Assembly (NCBI RefSeq): GCF_015265455.1
Contig: NZ_CP054492.1
Location: forward strand, 744,001 to 808,000
Length of the DNA stretch: 64,000 nt
Direction of reading: 5' to 3'
DNA from: Candidatus Sulfurimonas baltica
GTDB taxonomy: Bacteria; Campylobacterota; Campylobacteria; Campylobacterales; Sulfurimonadaceae
A program made the position numbers and the translations under genes. Positions 44,696 through 55,238 of this stretch are shown here, piece by piece. Numbering within the stretch: the stretch's first letter is position 1; every line of letters starts with the position of its first letter. The notes beneath the pieces were generated by a model. The model did not search any database, was not told the origin of the DNA, and saw only the letters and a list, made by a program, of their open reading frames with translations.

Positions 44696-46553
44696 AATAA
44701 TATTTTTAACACTTAGTTTAGTGTTGGTTTTAAGCGCAAGAGAGCAGGTTAATGTTAATTTTTCAGATTTAGCTATAGATGATTTTATTAAACTAATATC
44801 AAAAATTACAAATAAAAATATTTTAATAAACCATAAGATTACAGGAGTTGTAGACTTTGTTAGCAGTACTCCTATTTATGATGATGAACTCATGGATATA
44901 ATGATATCTGTTTTGGAGTCTAAAGGCTTTACATTAATTCAAAACGGCTCTTTGTATGAAGTGGTCCGCTCAACTGAGGCTGCGAGTAACAATGTTAAAG
45001 TTGAAGCTCAAGATAAAAAACTTCGCGGCTCTATTATGGTTACTCAGGCCATAGAGGTTAAGGGAGAAAATGTTGATATAATAGCTGCAAAAATTCGTTA
45101 TCTTATCTCCAAAACAGCAAAGCTTATGACTATGAAAGAGAGTAATACGATTTTAATTACAGATTACCCTAAAAACATAGAGACTATTAAAAAAGTTATA
45201 AAAAATATTGATACAAAGAATGAATCTATAGTAAAAATAATTTACATTAAGAATGCAGAGATAAAAAAACTTCAGGCAAGAGTAGCAGATATTAGTAAGT
45301 CACTTTTTAATGATAAAGTGGAGTCTCAGATAGTTAAAATAATAGTAGATGACAATATAAACGGGATTATAGTTGTCGGGAATAAAGCTAATGTTGAAAA
45401 AGTAGAGGCTTTGGTAGAAAAACTTGATGTTGAGTCAAATATAAGTAAGAGTGTAGAAATATTTAACCTAAAAAATTCTGATGTAAAATCTGTACTTGCT
45501 AGTTTAAATGAAATAATTTCAAAGCAGACATATACAGACCCAGCACTAAAGCCAAATGTTTCAATGAGTGAAGAGATAAATGCCGTTATTGCAGTTGGAG
45601 AACCTGCAATTATAAAAGGTATTAAAATGATTATTGATGAGCTTGATAAAGAGAAGTATCAGGTTTATGTTCAAGCTAGAATAATAGAGATAAACAAAAA
45701 GAATTCTGAATCATTAGGTGTAAAATGGGGGTTTGCAGGTGGGGATGTGTCATCATCAGGCTTATATGCTATGAGTGCAAATTTTGGTGATAACACTCTA
45801 ACTAGTGTGGCTTCAAAAAGTGTTTTAGATTATTTAGGAGGTATTGGTACAGGAGCAAGAAGTGCATTTGCTTTGGGGGCTACTATTGACTTTCTTGAGA
45901 CAAATGGGGCGTCAAAATCAATATCAAATCCATCAATACTATGTGTAAACAACAAAGAGTCATCTATATATGTTGGTAAAACAATTTCTGTTCAAAATGC
46001 TTCAACCGTAGGAACTACAGGCTTGCCAACTCAATCATTCAAAAGAGAAGAAGTTGGTCTTACTTTAAAAATTAAACCTCGTGTTTCATCTGTAGATAAG
46101 GTTACTTTAGATGTTGAAGCAATACTTGAGAGCGTTACAGATGATGGAACAAACAATGCGACAGGTCAACCTGTAACATCAAAACAAGAGGTAAAGACTC
46201 AAGCTATTTTACGTCATGGTGAATCTATCATTATTGGTGGCCTTGTTAAGAGTTATGATAGTGAATCTAAAAGTAAAGTTCCCCTTCTTGGTGATATTCC
46301 TTTTGTTGGTGATTGGCTGTTCTCATCTACATCTAAATCAAAAGAAGAAGATAATTTAGTCGTTATTTTAACCCCTTATGTAATAGAGAAGAGTGAAAAG
46401 TTGTCTCAACTACAAAAAGGTTTAGGAGAACTTGCAAAACTTCAAAGAGAGTACAACGATAAAGTGTTTAAAGATATAGAAGAGAGAGGAAATGTAGAAA
46501 CTCAAAAGACAAACACTTCTAATAATACAGAAACAAAAAAAGAGGAATTCTAA
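44682..46553 (+). CDS. gspD: Type II secretion secretin GspD
   Basis: 623 residues. Signal peptide about 1-20, then N0 (VNFSDLAIDDFIKLISKITNKNIL), N1-N3 repeats (ILITDYPKNIETIKKVIKNID; IIVVGNKANVEKVEALVEKLDV; INAVIAVGEPAIIKGIKMIIDELD), and the secretin barrel with ISNPSILCVNNKESSIYVG and VPLLGDIPFVGDWLF. It forms the outer-membrane gate. The polar tail after residue 580 is rich in Lys, Glu, Asn and Thr. It overlaps gspC by 14 bases and abuts gspE. Confidence 0.95.
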   Translation: MRLIRIIFLTLSLVLVLSAREQVNVNFSDLAIDDFIKLISKITNKNILINHKITGVVDFVSSTPIYDDELMDIMISVLESKGFTLIQNGSLYEVVRSTEAASNNVKVEAQDKKLRGSIMVTQAIEVKGENVDIIAAKIRYLISKTAKLMTMKESNTILITDYPKNIETIKKVIKNIDTKNESIVKIIYIKNAEIKKLQARVADISKSLFNDKVESQIVKIIVDDNINGIIVVGNKANVEKVEALVEKLDVESNISKSVEIFNLKNSDVKSVLASLNEIISKQTYTDPALKPNVSMSEEINAVIAVGEPAIIKGIKMIIDELDKEKYQVYVQARIIEINKKNSESLGVKWGFAGGDVSSSGLYAMSANFGDNTLTSVASKSVLDYLGGIGTGARSAFALGATIDFLETNGASKSISNPSILCVNNKESSIYVGKTISVQNASTVGTTGLPTQSFKREEVGLTLKIKPRVSSVDKVTLDVEAILESVTDDGTNNATGQPVTSKQEVKTQAILRHGESIIIGGLVKSYDSESKSKVPLLGDIPFVGDWLFSSTSKSKEEDNLVVILTPYVIEKSEKLSQLQKGLGELAKLQREYNDKVFKDIEERGNVETQKTNTSNNTETKKEEF

Positions 46554-48071
46554 GTGTTAAAATTAGAGCCTCTGCATAACGTAAAACTTGATATTTATGA
46601 GCCTTTGGAATTAGATACGGACTTAAGTGTTAAAAACTATCTTCTCTTTAGTGAGGTAGATAACGAGGTCTGTGCTCTAATTTGTGAGAGATATTTGGTA
46701 GAAGCAAGTAACTACTACACAAAACTACAAAATAAATATCCTATTAAAATGCTTGATGAGGACTCTTACGACAGACTCTACAACCGATTTTTAGAACTTC
46801 GTACCGACAAAGCAATAGAGACTATGAGAGAAGACTCTAGTGAAGAGGGTGAAGATGCAGACATATCATTAACAGACTTTTTAAGAACTTCATCAGATAT
46901 TTTAACCTCAGAAGAGTCTGCTCCTATTATTAAGTTTGTAAATGCTCTGTTTTATCAGGCTGTTAAAAAACGGGCTTCGGATATTCATATAGAAGTTCAA
47001 GAAAAACGGGGTGAAGTAAGATTTAGAGTTGACGGTATGTTGAGTAAAAATGCAGACTTAGACAAAAAGGTTGTTAACCTCATAATTAGCCGTATCAAAG
47101 TTATTTCAAACCTTGATATTTCTGAAAAAAGAATCCCGCAAGATGGGCGAACGCAGATAAAAATTGCCGGAGAGACTTTAGATATTCGTGTCTCTGTTTT
47201 GCCGACATTTTATGGTGAGAGAGTTGTTATGAGACTTCTTATGCAAAGTTCTCAAATCCCACAAATAAATGAACTTGGCTTTAACAGCGAACTTATTGAC
47301 GATGTGAAAAAACTGCTTCGTGCTTCTCATGGAATTATTTTAGTTACAGGACCGACCGGTAGCGGTAAAACAACCTCTCTGCACTCATTCTTGCGTGAAG
47401 TTGAATCACCTGAAAAAAACCTTATAACGGTTGAAGACCCTGTTGAATACAAGTCGGACAATATTGCTCAGATTCAGGTAAATGAGAAGGTGGGGCTAAC
47501 ATTTGCTTCGGCTCTTCGCTCTATACTCAGACAAGATCCGGATGTAATAATGATAGGTGAGATTCGTGATGAAGAGACAGCGGCTATTGCTATTCGTGCG
47601 GCTCTCACCGGTCACTTGGTGTTCTCAACCTTGCATACAAACTCTGCAGCTGCTACTATCTCAAGACTTGCTGACATGTCGGTAGAACCTTTTTTGATCT
47701 CATCTTCTCTTTTGGGAATTCTTGCTCAAAGGTTAGTCCGTGTTTTGTGTGTTGAGTGCAAAGTTGAGGATGCTTTAGCAGAAAATTTCGCGCAAGATTA
47801 TAACCTACATGCAGATGCAAAAATATTTAAGGCAAATGGGTGTAAAAGTTGTAACTACACCGGATATTCCGGTCGCCGCTCCATAGGTGAGCTTTTAATC
47901 ATGAATGATAAAATAAAAGATTTGTTAAAAACTACAACAGATGAGCATACTATTAAAACAGCACTTGAAGCTGATGGACTTAAGAGTATCTCATTTCAGC
48001 TCTCAGATATGTTGCACAACGGAGAAACATCTTTAGAAGAAGCGATTCGTATCGGTTTAGGGCATGCGTAA
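46554..48071 (+). CDS. gspE: Type II secretion ATPase GspE
   Basis: 505 residues. Walker A is GPTGSGKTTSLHSFL, Asp box TVEDPVEYKSDNIAQIQVNEKVGL, Walker B VIMIGEIRDEETAAIA, His box GHLVFSTLHTNS. The zinc motif has CVECK and, about 30 residues on, CKSCN. It energises pseudopilus growth through GspL/GspF. It is a distinct copy from the ATPase at 14280 and has a shorter N-terminal domain. The start is GTG, directly after the gspD stop. It overlaps gspI by eight bases. Confidence 0.95.
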   Translation: MLKLEPLHNVKLDIYEPLELDTDLSVKNYLLFSEVDNEVCALICERYLVEASNYYTKLQNKYPIKMLDEDSYDRLYNRFLELRTDKAIETMREDSSEEGEDADISLTDFLRTSSDILTSEESAPIIKFVNALFYQAVKKRASDIHIEVQEKRGEVRFRVDGMLSKNADLDKKVVNLIISRIKVISNLDISEKRIPQDGRTQIKIAGETLDIRVSVLPTFYGERVVMRLLMQSSQIPQINELGFNSELIDDVKKLLRASHGIILVTGPTGSGKTTSLHSFLREVESPEKNLITVEDPVEYKSDNIAQIQVNEKVGLTFASALRSILRQDPDVIMIGEIRDEETAAIAIRAALTGHLVFSTLHTNSAAATISRLADMSVEPFLISSSLLGILAQRLVRVLCVECKVEDALAENFAQDYNLHADAKIFKANGCKSCNYTGYSGRRSIGELLIMNDKIKDLLKTTTDEHTIKTALEADGLKSISFQLSDMLHNGETSLEEAIRIGLGHA

Positions 48072-48501
48072 AGGCTTTACACTGATTGAAGTTATGGTTG
48101 CTGTACTGATTATATCAGTAGTAATCGCAGCCCTTTTGCAGATGAAGGGTAATAGCTCACATATATTTTTTGAGCTTGAAAAAAAAATAAAAATAAACCA
48201 GTTTGTCTCATTTATAATTGAAAATAAAGATTATGGATTTGAAAATGAGACCACTACCTTAGACAAGCTTATATCTGATTTTGATCTTGACGATGATTTA
48301 AGACGAAGAGTTAAACAGAGTAAGGTGGAAGTAGTCTATCAAGTGCTTGAGAGAATTGACATGAGCGATATAGGTGAGTCAGACAACATGGAAGATAGAG
48401 TAGAGAACCAAGCAGAGACTAATATGGTTTTTGAGATAGGAAAAACTGTACTTAAGAGCGATACATCTTCTGCCGGACTGCTAAGGCTTAGAGTTCAATG
48501 A
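48064..48501 (+). CDS. gspI: Minor pseudopilin GspI
   Basis: 145 residues. Canonical prepilin start MRKG then FTLIEVMVAVLIISVVIAALLQ with Gly-1, Phe+1 and Glu+5. The remaining globular part is acidic. In other systems GspI nucleates the pseudopilus tip with GspJ and GspK. Identified by the FTLIEVMVA motif (typical of GspI/PilV types) and by pairing with gspJ. Confidence 0.85.
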   Translation: MRKGFTLIEVMVAVLIISVVIAALLQMKGNSSHIFFELEKKIKINQFVSFIIENKDYGFENETTTLDKLISDFDLDDDLRRRVKQSKVEVVYQVLERIDMSDIGESDNMEDRVENQAETNMVFEIGKTVLKSDTSSAGLLRLRVQ

Positions 48502-49007
48502 GAAAAGGTTTTACACTTATTGAGATGCTTATCTCTGTAACTATTTTATCTATTATGATGGTTTTTTTATATAAAAGCTATGCTTCTTTGAACAATTCTA
48601 ATGACTTTTTAGAAAAAGAGTTAAACACTATAAAAAGCCAACAACTCAGAAAAAAAATTATATTTTTGGACTTCTCTTTAGCAATTAACAAAAAAATAAA
48701 TATCATAAATCAAGACCCACATGTAGATGTCGTTTTTATGCAAAGTTCAAACTCTTTTCATAGAAAACACAACCCATACATCGCTTATATAGTTAAAGAG
48801 TCTAAGCTTTACAGACTTGAATCTCTGCAAGAGTTTAAAGAGTACCCATTAAACCGAGATAGTGTATTTAGCGTAGATTATTTAGGTGAAGTGGATAGTT
48901 TTAGAGTCTACAAATCAAAAGATAATCTAAAAGAGGCTTATCTAATACATGTAGAGTTTAAAAAGGCGGATGAGATACTTCTTAAAGTTAAAGTGTTGGA
49001 AGATTAA
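48498..49007 (+). CDS. gspJ: Minor pseudopilin GspJ
   Basis: 169 residues. Leader MRKG, then FTLIEMLISVTILSIMMVFLYKSY, the typical GspJ N-terminus. The rest is a globular domain with several basic segments and VFMQSSNSFHRK. It overlaps gspI by four bases and is the last gene of the type II secretion run. The following gene, ligA, has its own promoter-like sequence. Confidence 0.85.
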   Translation: MRKGFTLIEMLISVTILSIMMVFLYKSYASLNNSNDFLEKELNTIKSQQLRKKIIFLDFSLAINKKINIINQDPHVDVVFMQSSNSFHRKHNPYIAYIVKESKLYRLESLQEFKEYPLNRDSVFSVDYLGEVDSFRVYKSKDNLKEAYLIHVEFKKADEILLKVKVLED

Positions 49008-49023
49008 TTTAGAAAGATTAAGA

Positions 49024-50997
<1,974 letters not shown>

Positions 50998-51549
50998 ATG
51001 AGAATATTTTTAATAATTACATTGTTTTTTACTGCTTTACTCGCAGACAGAGATGGCGGACCGTATTTAGGGATTGGCTATGGAACTGCTGAGTATAGCA
51101 ATAGTGATTACTATGACTCCATTGCAGAATCTAGCTCTAAAGCAATGTCCCTTTATGCCGGTGCATACATAAATAAACATCTCTCTGTTGAGGTTGGCTA
51201 TGCAGAATTCGGCTCTAGTGATAAGGGTTTTAGCGTTGAGAAGAGTAGTAGTCTCAGCAACCTCTCTTTTACGGCCTTTACTTTTAGCGTTTTAGGTCAT
51301 TATGCTTTTTTTAACGATGTTTTAGACACTTATGTAAGGCTTGGAGCAGGTGAGATTAGAGAGGATGAACTAAGCCTGAAAGGTTTTAGCGAAGAGTATG
51401 GAGTAGGTATCGGTGTCAGGTTCAATAAATGGCTAAGTATGAAGGTAGCATACGACATGTACAGATTTAAATATGAAGAACCGGTAAGCGCTGTGAAATA
51501 TGGCATGTCAATAGACTATATGTACGCTGCTTTGGAGGTTCAGTTTTGA
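50998..51549 (+). CDS. Small outer-membrane beta-barrel protein
   Basis: 183 residues with signal peptide about 1-16 (LFFTALLADRDGG). The mature part has eight-strand, opacity-porin/OmpW-like features: PYLGIGYGTAEYS, LSVEVGYAEFG, VGIGVRFNKWLSMKVAYDMY and a C-terminal strand YAALEVQF ending in Phe. The function is unknown. It starts directly after the ligA stop and overlaps tlyA by four bases. Confidence 0.78.
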   Translation: MRIFLIITLFFTALLADRDGGPYLGIGYGTAEYSNSDYYDSIAESSSKAMSLYAGAYINKHLSVEVGYAEFGSSDKGFSVEKSSSLSNLSFTAFTFSVLGHYAFFNDVLDTYVRLGAGEIREDELSLKGFSEEYGVGIGVRFNKWLSMKVAYDMYRFKYEEPVSAVKYGMSIDYMYAALEVQF

Positions 51550-52256
51550 GCAGGTTAGATAATTATCTTTTTGAGAACTCACTTGCACAAAGCAGAAACA
51601 AAGCACAGAGCCTAATAAAAGATGGATTGGTAAGTGTAAACGGGAAAGTTATTATAAAAAGCTCATATAAACTAGAGCAGAGCGATGAAGTTCTTGTAAA
51701 AGAGCATAAAGAGTATGTCTCTCGTTCAGCTTTTAAACTTAGCAGTTTTCTTGATGAATTGAAATTACATGTAGATGGTAAAACAGCATTAGATATAGGC
51801 TCATCAACAGGCGGATTTACACAGGTTCTTTTGGAATATGGTGCTAGCGAAGTGACTGCTGTAGACGTTGGAAAAGAACAGTTACATGTAAGCCTTAAAG
51901 AAGATGCAAGAGTCCACTCTTATGAGAGCTGTGACATCAGAGAGTTTAAGAGTGACAAAACATTTGATATAGTCGTAAGTGATGTTGCTTTTATATCACT
52001 GCTATACATTTTAGATGATGTTGATAGATTGGCAAATGATAAAATAATTTTGCTGTTTAAGCCACAGTTCGAAGTAGGGCGTGAAGCAAAAAGGGACAAC
52101 AACGGTGTTGTTCTCGATGAAAAAGCAATACTAAATGCGATGATAAAATTTGAAGATGCCTGTAAATTAAAGGGGTGGAAACGAATTTTGAAATCTGCTT
52201 CAAAACTAACTGGTAAGGAGGGAAATCTTGAATACTGCTATTGCTATGAAAAATAG
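51546..52256 (+). CDS. tlyA: TlyA family rRNA 2'-O-methyltransferase
   Basis: 236 residues. An S4 RNA-binding domain at 1-60 (SRLDNYLFENSLAQSRNKAQSLI) is joined to a FtsJ-like methyltransferase with the SAM motif LDIGSSTGGFTQVLL and DIVVSDVAFISL. TlyA methylates 16S/23S rRNA; the old label hemolysin is historical. The start is GTG or TTG-like at the overlap with the barrel gene. The TTG start of ribF lies 28 bases before its end. Confidence 0.93.
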   Translation: MSRLDNYLFENSLAQSRNKAQSLIKDGLVSVNGKVIIKSSYKLEQSDEVLVKEHKEYVSRSAFKLSSFLDELKLHVDGKTALDIGSSTGGFTQVLLEYGASEVTAVDVGKEQLHVSLKEDARVHSYESCDIREFKSDKTFDIVVSDVAFISLLYILDDVDRLANDKIILLFKPQFEVGREAKRDNNGVVLDEKAILNAMIKFEDACKLKGWKRILKSASKLTGKEGNLEYCYCYEK

Positions 52257-53067
52257 CACCGCTATTGCTATCGGTGGATTTGATGGGATGCATATAGGTC
52301 ATCAGCACCTTTTTGCGGAGCTTGGCGATAAAGGGACTGTTGTTGTAATAGAGACGGGTTATGCCAACCTTACTCCAAAGTCAGAGCGTGAAAACTTTTC
52401 TCAGTACCCTATTTTATATATTGAGCTAGAGGATATCCGCCATTTGAGCGGTGAAGAGTTTATAGGTTTTTTGAATGATAAATTTCCTCAATTGGAAAAA
52501 ATAGTTGTCGGGTATGATTTTCACTTTGGGAAAAACAGAAAATACTCTTTTGATGATTTGAAAACACTTTTTGCAGGAGATGTTAAAGTCGTTGATGAGG
52601 TGACTTTAAATGGGGACTCTGTTCATTCACATAAAATCAGACAAAAAGTAAGTATAGGCGATATAAAAGGTGCTAATGCATTTTTAGGGCATAATTACAC
52701 TATTAAAGGTAAAATAGTTAAAGGTCAAGGCATTGGAAAAAAAGAGTTGGTAGCGACTATAAATATAGAAGCAGAAGGTTTTCTTACTCCAAAAGAGGGA
52801 GTTTATGCTACTCTTACTAGAATAGATGATGAAGAACATTATCATCCATCAGTATCATTTGTGGGGCACCGCGTAACTACAGATGGAAGTTTTGCTATTG
52901 AGTCTCATATACTTGACGGCGAAGTTACATGTAGCAACAAAGCAAGAATTAGTTTTGTCTCTTTTATAAGAGATAACAAAAAGTTTGAGTCACTTGATGA
53001 GCTCAAAAAAGCGATAAACAAAGATATACTTGTCGCTTCAAAAGAATTAAAGTTTTTGCAATTATGA
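52228..53067 (+). CDS. ribF: Bifunctional riboflavin kinase/FMN adenylyltransferase RibF
   Basis: 279 residues. The N-terminal FAD synthetase domain has IAIGGFDGMHIGHQHLF and GYDFHFGKNRKYS; the C-terminal flavokinase has VKGQGIGKKELVATINIE and GVYATL. The usual PTAN motif of flavokinases reads ATIN here: Thr and Asn are kept, Pro and Ala replaced. I keep the TTG start at 52228 because AAGGAGGG, nearly a perfect Shine-Dalgarno sequence, lies five bases upstream inside tlyA. It overlaps truD by four bases. Confidence 0.92.
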   Translation: MNTAIAMKNSTAIAIGGFDGMHIGHQHLFAELGDKGTVVVIETGYANLTPKSERENFSQYPILYIELEDIRHLSGEEFIGFLNDKFPQLEKIVVGYDFHFGKNRKYSFDDLKTLFAGDVKVVDEVTLNGDSVHSHKIRQKVSIGDIKGANAFLGHNYTIKGKIVKGQGIGKKELVATINIEAEGFLTPKEGVYATLTRIDDEEHYHPSVSFVGHRVTTDGSFAIESHILDGEVTCSNKARISFVSFIRDNKKFESLDELKKAINKDILVASKELKFLQL

Positions 53068-54095
53068 GAAAAAGAGAATATTTAGATACAACACAAGATA
53101 TAAGTTTTAAGTTTTTCCAAACACCGGATGATTTTATGGTTGATGAAGTTATGTGCACAGAGTTTAAGGGCAAAGGGAACTACTTAATTATACATGTAAA
53201 AAAAGTTGAACTTACAACTTGGGACATGGTAGCGATTTTTGCAGAGTACTTTGGTATTCCTGCGCAAAAGATTGGTTATGCAGGATTAAAAGATAAACAT
53301 GCGACAACAACGCAATATCTGTCTGTTGACGCTTCGTATGAAAAGATGCTTAAAAAATTTCACCACAAACAGATTAAAATATTAAAGACAATAAGACACT
53401 CACACTCTATTAGAATGGGTGATTTGTGCGGGAATAGATTTAGTGTAAATTTACATTTTGTTGATAATATCGATTCAGGCAAGATTGAGAAGTGTGCACG
53501 AAAAATTGCTAAAAATGGTTTGCCAAATTACTTCGGTTACCAGAGATTTGGGCGTGATAACGACTCAATAAAACAAGCTCAGGAGATGATAAAAGGTGAA
53601 ATATTTATAGAAGATTCAAAGATTAAAAACTTTTTAATCTCTATTTATCAGAGTACATTTTTTAATGACTGGCTGAGAGAGAGAGTAGAACTCTCACGTG
53701 AAAAAAATGATGGTAAATATTTACTTCTTGATGGAGATGTTTACCAAGATAGTAAAGGCAACCTATCTACTCCTAAAATTATGCCCACAAGAGACTTTGA
53801 AAATAAAAAACTGGTTCCTACCGGGCTTTTATGTGGTAGAGATACTTTTCGTGCAAGAGATGAAGCAAGAGAGATAGAAAAAGAGTACGATGACGAGTTT
53901 TTACAAGAAAAAGGGTACAGAAGAGAAGCACTGATTTACCCTAAAGATATAGAGTGTAATTATGTTAGAAAGCAAACAATGTTAAATATCTCTTTTACAC
54001 TTCCAAAAGGCTCTTATGCAACAGTTTTTTTAGAAAGTATTGCGAACAAGAACTATACAGCTAAAGATGTAAAGCCAAAAATTAAACAAAAATAA
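53064..54095 (+). CDS. truD: tRNA pseudouridine-13 synthase TruD
   Basis: 343 residues. The catalytic Asp77 is in GYAGLKDKHATTTQ. Further family blocks are GNRFSVNLHF, GLPNYFGYQRFGRDN and VPTGLLCGRDTFRARDEA. The last helix block LPKGSYATVFLESI is typical of TruD. It modifies uridine 13 of several tRNAs. ATG overlaps the ribF stop. Confidence 0.95.
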   Translation: MRKREYLDTTQDISFKFFQTPDDFMVDEVMCTEFKGKGNYLIIHVKKVELTTWDMVAIFAEYFGIPAQKIGYAGLKDKHATTTQYLSVDASYEKMLKKFHHKQIKILKTIRHSHSIRMGDLCGNRFSVNLHFVDNIDSGKIEKCARKIAKNGLPNYFGYQRFGRDNDSIKQAQEMIKGEIFIEDSKIKNFLISIYQSTFFNDWLRERVELSREKNDGKYLLLDGDVYQDSKGNLSTPKIMPTRDFENKKLVPTGLLCGRDTFRARDEAREIEKEYDDEFLQEKGYRREALIYPKDIECNYVRKQTMLNISFTLPKGSYATVFLESIANKNYTAKDVKPKIKQK

Positions 54096-54148
54096 AAAAA
54101 ATTACATAAATTATAGGCAGTATTATAAAAGTTTAATCCAACTTTGAA

Positions 54149-54154
54149 TATAAT
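54149..54154 (+). promoter_or_regulatory. Candidate promoter (-10) of atpB
   Basis: Perfect TATAAT in TTGAATATAATGCC, 31 bases before the chosen atpB ATG, in the 90-base gap after truD. Confidence 0.55.
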
Positions 54155-54185
54155 GCCTCAATTATTTAAGACAGGGAGTACACCT

Positions 54186-54860
54186 ATGGGTGAATTGTTC
54201 ACATTTTTCGGTTTATTATCTCACGATAAAACTTTTATCTACATGACGCACATGCTTTTATCAGCAGGAATAGCTTTAATGCTTGTTAAGATTGCTATGT
54301 CTAACCTTCAGATGGTTCCAAGAGGAACTCAAAATGTTATGGAAGCATACATTTCCGGTGTTCTTAAAATGGGAACAGATGTTATGGGCGAAGAAAAAGC
54401 TCGCAAATATGTAGCGCTTGTTGCTACAATCGGCCTTTTTGTCGGTATTGCTAACCTCATAGGTGTAGTGCCAGGCTTTGAAGCTCCAACTGCATTTTTA
54501 GAGATGCCGTTAACATTGGCTTTGTCTGTGTTTGTATACTATAACTATGTTGGTATTAAAGAGCAGGGTGTTATAAAATACTTCAAGCACTTTATGGGTC
54601 CGGTTTGGTGGTTGTACTGGTTAATGTTCCCAATCGAAATCGTGTCTCACTTTTCTCGTTTAGTGTCTCTTTCTTTCCGTTTATTCGGAAATGTTAAAGG
54701 TGACGATATGTTCTTAATGGTAATCTTAATGCTTGCTCCATGGGTTTTACCGATGATTCCATTTGCACTACTTACTTTTATGGCATTCTTGCAAGCTTTC
54801 ATCTTTATGATGCTTACGTATGTTTACCTTGGTGGCGCTGTAGCGGTTGACGACCACTAG
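54186..54860 (+). CDS. atpB: ATP synthase F0 subunit a
   Basis: 224 residues, membrane-integral subunit a forming the proton half-channels. The essential Arg165 is in [10 protein letters not shown], and the C-terminal helix block [18 protein letters not shown] is conserved. I start at the ATG at 54186 because GGGAG lies seven bases upstream; a TTG fourteen codons earlier sits on the -10 sequence itself. The gene stands alone, about 54 kb from atpG-D-C in this window, as is usual in Campylobacterota. Confidence 0.95.
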   Translation: MGELFTFFGLLSHDKTFIYMTHMLLSAGIALMLVKIAMSNLQMVPRGTQNVMEAYISGVLKMGTDVMGEEKARKYVALVATIGLFVGIANLIGVVPGFEAPTAFLEMPLTLALSVFVYYNYVGIKEQGVIKYFKHFMGPVWWLYWLMFPIEIVSHFSRLVSLSFRLFGNVKGDDMFLMVILMLAPWVLPMIPFALLTFMAFLQAFIFMMLTYVYLGGAVAVDDH

Positions 54861-54876
54861 TCGTAACTGAAAAACT

Positions 54877-55134
54877 ATGCAAAAAGATAAATTCGATAGA
54901 ATTATAAGCTTTTTGCTTGGAGCGTCATGGGCCATATTACTTTTTGGTTCTGTGATTGTTTTTAACACTCTCCTTTTTTTAGGTTTAGGCCTGGCAATTT
55001 TCTGCACAATACTCTTTATAATTATCTCACTTTTTATGACTTTATCTCTGGATGCTTTTTCTATAAACAGACAAAGACTCGAAGAAGCTAAAAAACAAAC
55101 AATACTGTTAGAGAGCATTTTAAAACTAAAATAA
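54877..55134 (+). CDS. Small two-helix membrane protein, hypothetical
   Basis: 85 residues with two hydrophobic helices (about 12-34, SFLLGASWAILLFGSVIVFNTLLF, and 36-57, GLAIFCTILFIIISLFMTLSL), followed by a basic amphipathic tail (INRQRLEEAKKQTILLESILKLK). It begins 17 bases after atpB. Its position resembles AtpI- or AtpZ-type small genes near F0 genes, but I see no motif that proves it. Confidence 0.65.
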   Translation: MQKDKFDRIISFLLGASWAILLFGSVIVFNTLLFLGLGLAIFCTILFIIISLFMTLSLDAFSINRQRLEEAKKQTILLESILKLK

Positions 55135-55195
55135 ATATGTTGCTATAGTTAATTAAGATATTTTTACTTTATGAGAGTTAAAAGCTTTAATCAGG

Positions 55196-55201
55196 TAAAA
55201 T
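55196..55201 (+). promoter_or_regulatory. Candidate promoter (-10) of gatB
   Basis: CAGGTAAAATGTACC contains TAAAAT, 38 bases before the gatB ATG; AAGGA lies between as ribosome binding site. Same G(A/T)TAAAAT type as other promoters in this window. Confidence 0.5.
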
Positions 55202-55238
55202 GTACCCTTAATATTATGAATTTTATCTAAGGAAACTT

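Noticed and set aside
51546-52256. Hemolysin label for the TlyA gene
   Set aside because: The S4 plus FtsJ-type domains identify an rRNA methyltransferase; the toxin name is historical.
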